From: Cannabis sativa
Taxonomy: Eukaryota > Streptophyta > Magnoliopsida > Rosales > Cannabaceae
NCBI RefSeq assembly: GCF_029168945.1
Contig: NC_083605.1
Coordinates: 32,253,280 to 32,317,279, forward strand
DNA length: 64,000 nucleotides
Direction: 5' to 3'
Within the stretch, counting starts at the first letter, position 1. Every line of letters starts with the position of its first letter. Shown here in pieces: positions 1 to 10,979 of the stretch. The notes below the pieces were generated by a model, which saw only the letters and a program-made list of their open reading frames with translations, was not told the origin of the DNA and did not search any database. The translations under genes and the position numbers were made by a program.

Positions 1-7
1 AAAGGCC

Positions 8-385
8 ATGCATGCTCTGTTCAATACGGTGTCCAAAAATCAATTGAAGGTCATTGTGAACTATGAGATGGCCAAAGAGGCTTGGGAAAAACTACGAATT
101 AAAAATGAAGGAACAGATCCAGTAAAGAAATCTCGTCTTCGTGCTTTGGCAAAAGCGTTTGAAGATTTATCAATGGAGGAAGAAGAAACGGTGGCTGAGT
201 TCCATGCTAAATTGTGTGACATATCAAATGAGTCTCATGCTTTGGGAAAGACTTATTCAAATGTAAAGCTAGTTTGTAAAGTTCTTAGAGTCCTACCTAG
301 GAGATTTATGTCTAAAGTAACCTCCATTGAAGAAATGAGAAACGTGGAGGAACTGGATCTTGATGAACTGATTGGATCCTTGTAG
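8..385 (+). pseudogene. Copia gag fragment (UBN2 / gag-polypeptide type)
   Basis: The 125 residues contain the AKEAWEKL and KKSRLRALAKAFEDLSM stretches and end in EELDLDELIGSL, which is the typical layout of the nucleocapsid-precursor domain of plant Copia gag. The first ATG at position 8 is internal to the original gag, whose N-terminus lies outside the window. The frame stops at 383-385, where related gags continue, and similar gag-like sequence goes on out of frame through 441-836 and 836-1243. The latter holds a likely coiled coil rich in Glu, Lys and Leu (about residues 40-90). The protein would bind and package element RNA; this copy is broken. Confidence 0.7.
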
Positions 386-1365
386 AATTATGAAATATCC
401 TTAACAAGGTGGAAAAAAGGAAAAAAAAAAAAAGAAGGATGTGAACAAAGAAAAAAGGGACAACAGTATTGCGTTCATTCACAAAGAAGAAAAGAAGTCT
501 ATCCCAGATGTGTCTGCTAGTTTCTCAGATGAAGTTGTAGATCTGCTGACCAAGAACTATACAAAATTCTTGAAAAAGAAGTACAAGAAATTTTTTCTGA
601 GGGTAAGGAAAATGTTCCCAAAAGAAATCCTCTTGGGAACTTTAGGCATGGTCAGTAACCCAATGACAATAAGAGCATGGGCATTCAGTGTAGAGAATGT
701 GATGGGTTCTGACACATTCAGGTCGAGTGTTCCAACACTCTCAAAAAGAAGAAAGCCCTTGTTGCCACCTGGAGCGATAGTGACGAAGAAAAAGATTTTG
801 TTGCAAGCAAAAGTTCTGATGAGGATAAACAGGTAGTGGCTTTCATGGAACAAAGTCATCGTTCTTTTGAATCTGAGGTTGATGGGGTTTTTAGTGTTTT
901 TGAAGCTGATAGTAATGGAAGACAAAATGCATATGAAGAAATGTTTCCTCAGTGGGAATATATGACCAAGCGGATTAGAGTTCTGAATAGTGCCAAGGAG
1001 CAGATAGAGTCTGAAAATATCAAGCTGGAGGACACTGTTAAGAATCTGAACAAACTTCTTGATGAGAACGACAATGAGATCTACAAGCTTTCAGCTGAAC
1101 TCATAAGAGCTAAACAGGCTTTAGAGTTTATCCCTCCAGGAACGATGCCATCATTCAAACTCTTCAACTTCGAAAACCTTATGGTGATCGAACCTCTATG
1201 GGATACAAGATGTTGTATAAGCAAGGAGATAACTTGGGGGTAGAAGAGTCCACTACACCAGTGATCAACCTGGACAAAAAGGCTGACAAGCAATCATCAC
1301 TTCCCTCGACACCTGAGTCCTCAGACCCCACTGGAAAATTCCAGGTTCCATCTTGACCTACCAAG

Positions 1366-1575
1366 GTGAAGTTAGAAGGAAGAAGAATTGCCCTGGAGAA
1401 TATATCTCAGATAGAAAGATTCATCCTAGTGTGTCACTTCTGTAACAGGAGGGGTCATATTTCACCCAGATGCTATAAGCTACAGAACTACTTGAAAGCT
1501 ATGATCAATCGACCTAAGAGTTTTCAAAAACCCAATAAAACTCGAGGGAAGGATCTCAAAGTGAGTGGAGATTGA
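1366..1575 (+). pseudogene. Copia gag zinc-knuckle segment
   Basis: A CCHC knuckle is visible (C-x2-C-x4-H-x4-C; residues CHFCNRRGHISPRC) at about residues 24-37 of this 69-residue frame. It is the RNA-binding part of gag and precedes the protease by about 60 codons, as expected. The frame ends at 1573-1575 and overlaps the next one by four bases, so a single-base shift separates gag from protease in this copy. Confidence 0.7.
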
Positions 1576-2267
1576 GGTCTGATCGTGAATCGAATGTTGG
1601 GTTGGTGGCTCAAGTTTCATTGTCTGTATTTCAGGAAGGACAGTGGTACTTGGATATTGGTTGCTCTCGACACATGACTGGCAAAAAGAAATTGTTAGTC
1701 AATTACAAAGAAGAAAAGGAGGGAGTTGTCACTTTTGGTGATGGAAACAAGGGCCAGATTATTGGGAAAGGAGACTTGGTGATGAGTAGAGTTGCACCTC
1801 TTACTGAAGTACTGTATGTGAAAGGGCTCAAGGCAAACCTGATAAGCATTAGTCAACTTTGTGATGCAGATTACACTATTAGTTTTTCTAAAACTCATTG
1901 TTTAGTTTCATCTTATGGGTGCTCAGTCTTAACAGGGAAGAGATCTAGTGATGGTAGTTATTTGTTGGACAATGTTGTCCTATGTAATAGTGCAACACTA
2001 GATAAATCAGATATTGGGGATTTTACTACTACTCCAAAAGTTTTAACCAAAAGAAATAAGAGTGTTAAATCATCACCTTGTCTTTCAAGAGTTCATTCAC
2101 TATTATTAGTGCTATGGTATGGTCTTCTAAACCTTATATTGTTGAATCTTGGGTTTAAACAAAGAAAGGATGATGTTTTTGTCCTAGTGTTTGCTGGTTT
2201 TGATCATGTTGCACATCGTACTCTCTTGTTTCAAAAGAAATACGGTATACACATGATATGTTGTTGA
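1572..2267 (+). pseudogene. Copia aspartic protease fragment, active-site motif altered, cut by a solo LTR
   Basis: The frame holds the protease signature region around WYLDIGCSRHMTG (about residues 26-38) and FGDGNKGQIIGKG further on. Active Copia proteases have D-S/T-G at the first motif; here it is DIG, so catalysis is probably lost. Downstream of about residue 130 the sequence no longer resembles the GAG-pre-integrase region. The stop codon at 2265-2267 is made of the first bases of the inserted LTR (TGA from TGATAAC), so the C-terminus is an artefact of that insertion. Confidence 0.7.
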
Positions 2268-3781
2268 TAACTCTACGGTATAGAGTTATTTTTTATGCTT
2301 TTAAACTAAAGGTATTGTGAGAAGAGTAGTGAAAATGTGTTTGTTTGCTTAATTTTAGTTAGTGTTAGTGTTATTTTCTATTTAGTAAGCTAACTTTTAA
2401 GTCTTGTAAATATTGATATTGCTTGGTGTGTTTTTTCAATTAATTGTGCTTGTTTGTTGTTGAAAAAGGAAGAATTAAAGTGACAGGAAAAAGATTAAGA
2501 AGCAAGGAAGAGTGGAACATAAGCTGAAATTGAGGCAGATTGCTGAAGCAATGCTGGAGCAAATTCAGCATCCTGGCAGTGACGTGGAAACACGAGTTTT
2601 ACTAATCTACCTCAGTAAATTCGGCCCAGTCACTCAAAACATTCTAGCTGGCTGTTGTGGGAGAAAAAGGACTAAACCTAGTGGGCCAAAGTGGAAAAGT
2701 TTGGGCTTCTATTTTGGGGTATGAAGTTTGTACCCTAAAAACCCAACACCTAAAATAAGAGCAAAAGGGGAAGTACACCATCATCATCTTGATTATCCAA
2801 TATGTAAGCTGCTGCAACATTTTTGGAGAATTAACTACAACAGAAGTACAATTGAGAAGAAAGGAGAGGGGACCAAGCTTTAGTGTTTGATTTTTCTTTT
2901 ACCCTTCTTTAATAGTTTTCTTTTCTACTTTCTTTATTGTTGTTTGTACTTAGTAGTAAAAACTATTTGAGATTGTAAACTTGGGCAACAGCCATGGATG
3001 AGTATTTTTCAGCTTGGATTTTAGTTTCTTACTTGACTATGAGCTAGACTTTTGAGGCTTGAATGGCTGTGAACTTCTAAGTTGGGTATGATTAATTTTT
3101 AAGCTTACTTTAGCATTTTTTTTGCCTTTGTTCATTCAAGTGAGTTTCATTATATTTGATTGTTGTTCCTTTGCCATGAATAGAAATTTGCTAAGCTAGA
3201 TCTTCTACCGGAAGGGCTAAATCTAGTAGTTCAACTTGAATGGAGCAAGTGAAAACCTAGATTTAGGCTTTTCTTTGTAAGTGGAATAGGAATATTTCAT
3301 TTACCTTGCATAACTTACAAAAGTAATGGTTAAGTAGTGTTCTGCTTGCTGCTTTGATATAAGAATATATTGAGCTAAGTGGTAGAATTAAATTTGTGAG
3401 TGTTGGAAAATTCTCACAAGCCTAGAGGAATTTTTGTTATCTCTGTGCAGAATGCTGGAGTAATGCTGAATTGATGCTATAACAGCTGGGAAAAAACCTG
3501 ACTAGAAGGAATTAGCTATTCAAGCCATTTTTACCATATTACATTTTTTATCTTGCAAGCAATTTTTCTAGCAGCATTAGTATTAATTTTAGCAAGTTTA
3601 ATTCATGTCATTTTTAATTTTGGATCATTACTCAACCATTTCCATGTTATTTCCTCTTACTTTAAGTTGTAATTAGTTGGTTTTACATCAACCTTTGTTT
3701 GCAATCCCTGTGGAGACGATCTTACTTATCACTTTATTACTTGTTTGACTGCGTATACTTGCGTATATAATTTTCACAACA
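2265..3781 (+). mobile_element. Solo LTR, probably Ty3/Gypsy, 1,517 bp, target duplication GTTGT
   Basis: The segment starts TGATAACTC and ends TTTTCACAACA, and it is flanked by the direct repeat GTTGT at 2260-2264 and 3782-3786. The last 80 bases (CCCTGTGGAGACGATCTTAC followed by TTGCGTATATAATTTTCAC) resemble the U5 end of Gypsy LTRs that precede a GGCGCC-type primer site. No second copy and no internal sequence is present, so it is a solo LTR left by LTR-LTR recombination. It inserted into the Sirevirus-like frame and is therefore younger than it. The orientation follows the U5-like right end. Confidence 0.85.
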
Positions 3782-3786
3782 GTTGT

Positions 3787-5186
3787 CTAATGTTCCTCAT
3801 TGCTTGTTTATGTGTCATCATGTGTGATAATGAAAGTTCCACAAACATTCCTTAAAATGCATGTTGACTCAAAATAATTAGATAATAGATATCATTTTTT
3901 TAAGAATTGGTTGAGTAAAAATATATTGGATAATCACATATTATTCTTGATGCTCTCTTGGATTTTTGTTTACTAAAGCCTTGAATTCTTGTATTAATGT
4001 GTGCAACTTGGGAAAGTTTTTTTTGATGTAAACTATCTGATTAATTCGTTGTGGTATATGATCATTATCTTTCTCAGTTTGTTCAGCTAAGCCTTAATTG
4101 CTATCATTTTTTTCTATGGGGCACTTCATGTCCCATCTACAGGTTCTCCAATTCTATCGAGGAAACTCTAAATAGGTGAATTTTTCAGGATCTTTAGAGC
4201 CTTTATTTTTCCCAGCTAAAAAGGCTACCTCTTTTAGATGCAATGGGAAGAACTCTCTTTAGTCCATTTACTAATAAGTAGTATGCTCCTTCTATATTAG
4301 TATTTCTGATTAAAATACATCTCTGAGGGAGAGTGAAAGTTGTAGCTGGTTGCAAAAGAAAGAGCTGGAGTGTCTAAAGATAGAAAAGGCAGCAAAAAAA
4401 ATAGGCAGCTTAATAAATAAATTGTGAGAGTGAGTCAATGTTCTCACATGAGGTCACTAGCACACACCGAAGAAAAATCGTGGTTCAAAATCTTGTTAAA
4501 AATTCTTTGTTTATTGCCTTTCTCTAGTGTGTGTGAATATGTGGATTGAAAGAAGTTGTCTCATCTTTTTATTAAGTATGGCTCATTGTGAAGTTGAATG
4601 AATTGGTTCTTTGCTGAAATGATCATTGCTCACTTGTTAATTGATTAGGCCACTCATTGTATTTCCTCCTTACAAGTTGAACATGTTAATTCTTGAGATA
4701 TATCATTTGGCATATTTTTAATTAAAAAAAAAAAATAAATCTCATTTGAAGCATCATTCGTAATATCGTGGTGATTTGATTGTTTTGCTTGGTCAATCTC
4801 TCATTTGTTTATATTTAATATCCATATGTTTTGGGTCATGTTGTGAGATGGTTTGACTTTCTTCTTTGATGTTGTAATAGATTCTTTGGAATTTCTTTAC
4901 AATGAGGAGTTTATGTTGCATTTTCTGTCACCATTCAGGGGGAGCTCTTTGATAAACTTCTTATTTTCTTAGGGGGAGCATTTGGTTTAGGACAATATTA
5001 TTTTTGGCATGGATTATTCTTAATGAAGGGGGAGAAATACTTATCCTTTGTGTAAAGTGGTGCGTTTGTTGTTTGGTTGTTTAAAGTGTTTGTTTTTCTG
5101 TTTGTTTAGACTCTGTTATATTTTGATGGTTGCTTTGTTTTGCACTGGTATTGTTGTCATTGACCATAATTTGTCAAGGGGGAGAT
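3787..5186 (+). other. Non-coding 3' part of the Sirevirus-like element with a repeated polypurine tract
   Basis: There is no reading frame of note in this A/T-rich stretch. Four GGGGGAG tracts stand at 4938, 4972, 5028 and 5178; the last lies three bases before the LTR start and is the working plus-strand primer site by position. Repeated polypurine tracts upstream of the 3' LTR are a known Sirevirus trait. Confidence 0.6.
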
Positions 5187-5882
5187 TGTAAGAACCAGTA
5201 TTTTTTGTAGTGATAAATTATGTCTAGTTGCGTTTGGGATTCGTAGTGTTTTGTCTGGAGTTCGTACTGTTAGTGTTAGTCCATGTCAGCGAAAGATATT
5301 TTGGGTTTTAATTGTTCAGATGGTAACAACTATCTATTTTGGGTTTCTTGGTTTTGCTGGGTATAAATACAACTTCTGGGTATTATGTTGAGGAACCTTT
5401 TTGATCGAAGATTAGGGATTACGTTTCTTTCTTCTTGTTTCTTCTTTATGTTCCATGGCAGGTGATCTTTGAGCTTGGAGGTATTAATCCAAAGTTGCAG
5501 ATCAAAGCTTGAAGATGTTGAGTTCAGACGGAAGGGATTTCAGTATCATCTTCATCACCAGATTTGAAGGGAGTTCAAATTGAAGAAAAGTGTTGAAGAG
5601 AGCTCATCATTCACACAAGGGGATCTTATGTCTCCAATCAAGGGTCTTGGTTGGTATGGGTATAGATTCACTGTATTTTGTAAAAGATTGTATTGTTTAC
5701 AATATTGTTGGTTTTTGTAAGATACATCTTTGAATATAGTGAAAGTTATTACCCTGGTTCGGGGAACCCAAGCATTAGCCGCCTAGAATGAGTTTCTAGG
5801 GCAGGTGAAGTTTGTAAAATTCTGGTGTTGAATCTTTGATTTTGTTTTTTATATTTAAGCTTAAATCAAGATAAAATCAATC
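5187..5882 (+). repeat. Probable 3' LTR of the Sirevirus-like element
   Basis: The LTR begins TGTAAGAACC directly after the AAGGGGGAGAT tract. A TATA-like GGGTATAAATACAAC stands at about 5358 and would start transcription near 5390. The right end is uncertain, since several CA dinucleotides are possible between 5840 and 5882 and no partner copy is in the window. Confidence 0.5.
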
Positions 5883-6753
5883 AAAATATGAAAAAGATAG
5901 GTTAGATAAGAACTTGGGGTTTACACATGACTTCTCGATCTGAGAGAAATAGAAGTACCCTGACCTATTCTGCTTGGGGCTTGACTTTAGATAAAAAAGA
6001 CAATTGGTATCAAGGGGAGACAGCTCACCCCATCCTTGTGAGGCGTAGAGTATGATCAGGGCGAACAAATACTTAAGGCCCTTGGAGGTGAACTTGGTCG
6101 AACTTATGTGGTTGTAGTTGGCTATTTTCTTAAACTATGGGAGGAGAGGTAGCATTGCACCCTGTTTGGTGTCAGCTCCCGACCAAGCACAATAACCATC
6201 TCCAGGGTCAGTGGCTAGTTGGCTTGGGGAGGGAAGGAAGAATTCAACATCCCCAAAGAGAACACAATCGAATAGATTAATCAACTTCATCATGGTCACC
6301 ACGGATGGTGGGGAAATCCATCAATCTGCTGATGAACTTTGCCTCCTCAAAGGAATAGCCTCGATGTATTCTGCAACAACATGGCTCTCCTTTATCATTG
6401 TAGCCACCAAATGGTAGCACCCAGGCTACTCTCTCTTCCTCATCTCCTTGAGCATCAGGAGGAGTGGCAGGACAGACCTCGCCCTAGTCCTCCACATCTA
6501 GGATTTTGCTATCCCCGGCAGTGTCCTCCTCTTCAGTAGCAGGACGGGCCTGTTCTGCCCTAGGCAGACTGGCTAGGCGAGCAATGTCCAGGTCATTTAA
6601 TGAAGACTTCCTAACAGTCTATTTATTCCGCGTCAGCATCCTACGCTTGGGTGGAACTTTATCAAAAGTGTGCCTAACAATAGTCCCGGATAAAATGGCA
6701 ACAGGTTTACCCGCATCAATAGGGTTTGGACGGCCCTCGGGTAGGGTTTCGAC
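5883..6753 (-). pseudogene. Unidentified decayed reading frame, cut on its upstream side by a Copia insertion
   Basis: Read on the minus strand from 6753 down to about 6290, one frame stays open for roughly 155 codons apart from two TAG codons. It is fairly G/C-rich, with an acidic Glu/Asp-rich middle (TEEEDTAGDS). I do not recognise the family. Base composition and low stop density suggest a former coding exon, perhaps of a transposon gag or a captured gene. A TGGTATCA word at about 6005 recalls a primer site but is not followed by the usual GAGC. The Copia LTR starting at 6754 interrupts it. Confidence 0.35.
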
Positions 6754-7080
6754 TGTTGGAAATTATTTTACCAGGAACTTAGATCTACTCACAAGTATGT
6801 TGATTTAACAACCTAAATATGAACTTCTAAAACGATATGAAATTAAACACATAAGAGTATCAGAAATCTTACAGTGATTGCAGCGGAATATATATGTCTC
6901 CTCCCACTCAGATCTCTAACCCTTGATTCCTTTCGGTAGCAGAGTATAATCAAGATCTGAGCCCGAAAGTCCTTCTTTGTTATCTCTGAAATCTACACAG
7001 CCTTCCTCACTATGATTGAGGTATTACTTGATGTGTGTGGGCACTACTCTAGCACTCATACATTTCGAAACAGTGAAGAA

Positions 7081-7125
<45 letters not shown>

Positions 7126-8674
7126 GGCGGCTCAGAGAGAATTTTCTGAGAGAAAATTCTTTCAGAATAATGCTGTGAAAAGCTTTTCAGTTGTACAGAT
7201 GTGTGAAACTCTGAAGCCTTTGCCTTCTATTTATAGAAGACCACCAAGGGCTATGATTGACATTTTGAACTGAGAAAATCAAAGGGAAAAGGAAGGTAAA
7301 GGGCCGGCCAAGGCAATGTGGAAACAAGGCTTGCCTCTTTTCCAACTTTCCTTTTCCTACACTTGATAGTTTCCCTTTTTGTGAAAAATTGTCAATTCTA
7401 TTATTCAACCATATTAATGATAAATCTAATTATTTAATAATTAAAAATAATTATCAAATAATATATTATCATTTATTTTATTAATAATGAAACTAATTAA
7501 AGTTTCCTAATTAATAAATATGCCCTTCAATATCTCTATTTACTGTTTTGCCCTTAATAAGTGCTAAATTCTCAAACTGACAAGTCTATCTTGAGAATTT
7601 TTAATTGATTAATTAAAATCAATTAAATGAGTCCTACAAGTAATATCATCTCAACTAGTGAGGGGACCATGGGTCTATATATCCGAGCTTCCAATAAGCA
7701 GATCTAGAATTTACCACTTAAATTCACTGACTTATTAATTCTTCGTTGAATCCACACATAGAACTCAGAATTGCACTCTTAGTATATAGAATGCTCTATA
7801 TGTTCCACCATATAGACACATTATTAGTTATCCATTGTTATAATCCTAATGTGATCAATGATCCTCTATATGGATGATCTACACTGTAAAGGGACTTAAA
7901 TTACCGTAACACCCTACAATGTATTTTATCCTTAAAACACTTAACCCTGTATAAATGATATTTCAACTAAGTGAAATGAGTACTCAATCATTTATCTCGT
8001 TTGGTTAAGCTCGAAGGAAATCACCCTTTGCTTATTATTCGCCAGATAGAAGCTATAGATTCCATATTTATGTTAGCGCTCCCACTCAATCGCACTACCG
8101 TGTTCCCAAAATGTATGTATTGCCCAGACTAAAGTTTTAGGCTTAACTAACAAATCAAAGAACACGAATAACACTCTTGAAATTAAGCCTAACCATATCA
8201 GGATTTAGATCATGTGATCTAGGATCAACTTATGATATTGAATTGAATAGATGTTTACGGTAAGTTTCAAAATCTAATTCAAAGTTCAATATCGGTCCAT
8301 TCCAATGCATACTCCATGCATCCAACCTGAGCTTTACTTTAACCTATGTTCTGGAAAGAACATAACATTTCTCCAAATGTAAGTAAACTCTGTTGTAGAT
8401 TGTCATATCAGTGAAACCCAGTGTTCTGATAAATCTAGGAATACTTTATTCACATAGTCATGTTTATTTTCCATTGTGTTGACAACACAATAAACATGTT
8501 CAAGTATGTGAAAAGGGTTTGGATGAATTTATAAATCAAATAGACAAGCAATTGATTAAGTGAACCAAAACTTACACAAGTGAATGAAAAAATACTTCTG
8601 TCACTTTATTGATATATATAGAATAATCTGGATTACATTGAAACAGATTTTTATTTAAGGCATAAAACCCAACA
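6754..8674 (-). repeat. 3' LTR of the minus-strand Copia element (1,921 bp)
   Basis: It starts TGTTGGAAATTATTTTACC and ends GCATAAAACCCAACA on the + strand. By eye it differs from the partner LTR (14954-16844) at about a dozen to fifteen single bases, plus a GA-repeat length change (20 units at 7083-7122 against 7 at 15283-15296) and a 4-bp TA change near 8612. The high identity argues for a recent origin. Confidence 0.95.
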
Positions 8675-8689
8675 AACTCCCACTTGCAC
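8675..8689 (-). other. Polypurine tract of the minus-strand Copia
   Basis: Read on the minus strand the sequence is GTGCAAGTGGGAGTT, placed directly against the 3' LTR. It is repeated at 16845-16859 in the internal stub and at 60187-60201 in the related + element, so it is conserved in the family. It would prime plus-strand DNA synthesis. Confidence 0.8.
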
Positions 8690-8703
8690 TAATATAAAAC
8701 AAA

Positions 8704-9087
8704 TCAGTACATTTCAATTAATCCTAAATTCTGACGGTGCTTTTCGAATGAAGTTACTGCCAAGACTTTGGTGAATGGATCAGCCAAGTTATCCTGCGTA
8801 TCCACTTTCTCCACCAGTACATCCCCTCTTGCCACATATTCTCTGATAATATGATACTTTCTTTCTATGTGCTTACTTCTCTTGTGGCTCCGAGGTTCCT
8901 TACTGTTGGCTATAGCTCCAGTGTTATCACAAAGCAGGACTAGAGGCCTTTCCATTCCAGGAACTACACCAAGACTGGTGAAGAACTTCCTAAGCCAGAC
9001 AACCTCTTTAGCTGCTTCACCAGCTATGTATTCTGCCTCCATGGTAGAATCCGAAATCGCAGTTTGTTTAGCACTTCTCCAAACCAC
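8704..9087 (-). pseudogene. Copia RNase H segment
   Basis: The 127 residues include STMEAEYIA, VVWLRKFF, LLCDNTGAIA and SKHIERKYHIIREYV, which together are the RNase H end of Copia pol; the acidic residues Glu (of MEAEY) and Asp (of CDN) are present. The frame is shifted by one base from the upstream reverse-transcriptase frame near 9095-9105, where the normal GGA-V/I-W-R join falls apart. The enzyme would degrade the RNA strand of the RNA-DNA hybrid. The C-terminus ends 15 bases before the polypurine tract. Confidence 0.9.
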
Positions 9088-9935
9088 TGCTCCACCCCAA
9101 GAGTAAACACCATCCCAGATGTAGATTTCCTGTCTTCAAGACATCCCTGGAAATCTGAGTCTGTATAGCCTAAGGGATTCAAAGCACCACCCTTGTAGAC
9201 TAATACATAATCTCTTGTACTCTTTAAGTATTTCAAAATATACTTAACAGCATTCCAATGTACCCTACCTGGATTTGACTGATACCTGCTCACGATTCCA
9301 ACTGCATAGCAGATGTCAGGTCTAGTGCATAGCATAGCATACATTAGACTTCCAACTGCAGAAGCATAAGGAATTTTTGCCATGTCTTCTATCTCTTGAG
9401 GATCAGTAGGACACTGTTCCTTAGATAGACGGATACCATGTCTAGAGGGCATGTTTGCCCCTTTGGTATTGGTCATGGAAAATCTCTCAAGAACTTTGTC
9501 AATGTAAGCTGTTTGAGAGAGAGCAAGGGATCTGTTCTTCCGGTTTCTGACAATCTGAATGCCAAGAACATAGGCTGCCTCACCCAAGTCTTTCATGTCG
9601 AATTGAGTGTCAAGCCATTCCTTGATGTGAGTCATTTTCTTGACATTGTTTCCAATGATCAAAATGTCATCAACATAAAGGACCAGGAATACTACTACTT
9701 GGTTTTCCTTGAGTTGGTAAACACAAGGTTCATCTTCATTCTGATGAAAGTCGTAGGTCTTGATGATCTCATCAAACCTTTTGTTCCATGAGCGAGAAGC
9801 TTGCTTAAGCCCATATATGGACCTATTTAATTTGCAAACTTTATTCTCCTGCCCAGGAAGAACATAACCTTCTGGTTGCTCCATATAGATGGTTTCTTCA
9901 AGAAGCCCATTAAGAAAGGCTGTCTTGACATCCAT
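9024..9935 (-). pseudogene. Copia reverse transcriptase core
   Basis: The 303 residues run from MDVKTAFLNG to the frameshift. The catalytic YVDD is intact (VLYVDDILIIGNN, about residues 86-98), as are KLNRSIYGLKQASR upstream and CTRPDICYAV and YTDSDFQG downstream, the last being the start of RNase H. The final 25 residues after SGMVFTLG are out of frame. An in-frame TGA separates this part from the upstream frame, in a place where an Arg codon CGA is expected (CGA to TGA, a typical methyl-cytosine decay change). Confidence 0.9.
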
Positions 9936-9980
9936 TTGCCAGATTTCATAATCTAAAGCGGCTGCTATGGAGAGAAGAAT

Positions 9981-10979
9981 TCAGATGGATTTGAGCATGG
10001 CAACAGGACTAAAAGTTTCCTCATAGTCCACACCTTCTCTTTGGGTATAACCCTTGGCGACCAGTCTAGCTTTGAAAATTTTGACTTCGCCTCCAGCACC
10101 TCTTTTCTTCTTGTAGACCCATTTACATCCAATTGGACGAAAATCTTCAGGTGGTTCTACATATTCCCAGACTTTGTTCTTTTTCATGGAATCCATTTCT
10201 GAATCCATACCGGCTGACCATCGCTTCCGTTGCGGACTTGCCATTGCCTGTTTATAGGTCAATGGGTCGTCATCAATACCGTCACCAACGACCATATTGA
10301 TTTCACCATCCAAGCCATAACGAGACGGTTTCGTAGAAACCCTCCCACTACGACGAGGAGCGGTGACTTTCTGAACAGGAGCTTTAGTAGTAGTTTTCTC
10401 AGTTGCTACGACTGAGGGAGTGGGATGTTCCTCTTCTTGAGTAGAAGAAGATGGTACATTTGAAGGAACAGTATCTGTGAGCATTTCCTCTAATGCAATT
10501 TCACTTTTCGGTTTGTTGTCTTTCATATAGTTGTCTTCAAGGAAAGTAGCATTTGTAGAGACAAACACTTTGTTATCCTTGTGACTATAGAATAGTCCAC
10601 CCCTAGTCTCTTTAGAATTTCCGACAAACATGCAAACCTTAGTTCGTGATTCCAGTTTGCCTTCTTTCTTTCTTAAGACGTGAGCAGGGCACCCCCAAAT
10701 CCTATAATGGCGCAAACTAGGTGTGCGACCATTCCATAGTTCGACGGGTGTCTTAGGGACTGCTTTAGATGGAACAACATTTAAAATATCGTTTGCCATT
10801 TGAATAGCATATCCCCAGAAGGACGTAGACAGAGTTGAGTAACTCAGCATAGACCTAACCATTTCTAAGGGAGTGCGATTTCTTCTTATGGCAACTCCAT
10901 TCTGTTGTGGAGTGCTAGGGGCAGTATATTGGGATTCAATTCCAAGTTCAATTAAATGATCTTTGAACTGCATATCCAT
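9981..10979 (-). pseudogene. Copia integrase C-terminal half and start of reverse transcriptase
   Basis: The frame opens just after a premature stop and holds [22 protein letters not shown]. Related integrases have Glu in the NGVAERRNRT word, which is the last residue of the catalytic D-D-E triad; here it is Ile, so the integrase would be inactive even without the stop. WGCPAHVL and [15 protein letters not shown] follow, then a Ser/Thr/Pro-rich linker (about residues 165-210), then the start of reverse transcriptase with [33 protein letters not shown]. Confidence 0.9.

Larger units (their letters stand above)
1..5882 (+). mobile_element. Sirevirus-like Copia retrotransposon, 5' part outside window, pol missing
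   Basis: The order visible on the + strand is gag (UBN2-type), a zinc knuckle, a protease-like stretch, a long non-coding stretch with four GGGGGAG tracts, and a probable 3' LTR from 5187. The gag sequence style and the repeated polypurine tracts before the 3' LTR are known hallmarks of Sireviruses. Integrase, reverse transcriptase and RNase H are not found between the protease and the LTR, so a large deletion is inferred. A solo LTR at 2265-3781 splits the copy. The 5' LTR lies before the window. The right edge is a guess, because without the partner LTR the terminal CA and the target duplication cannot be fixed. Confidence 0.65.

Noticed and set aside
6001..6020. Met-tRNA primer site suggested by TTGGTATCAAGG
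   Set aside because: Only the first eight bases fit, no LTR end precedes it, and no gag follows.
6211..6808. Three overlapping + strand frames of 66-100 codons
   Set aside because: They run across an insertion junction at 6754 and are antisense to the longer, less interrupted minus-strand frame; no motif is seen.
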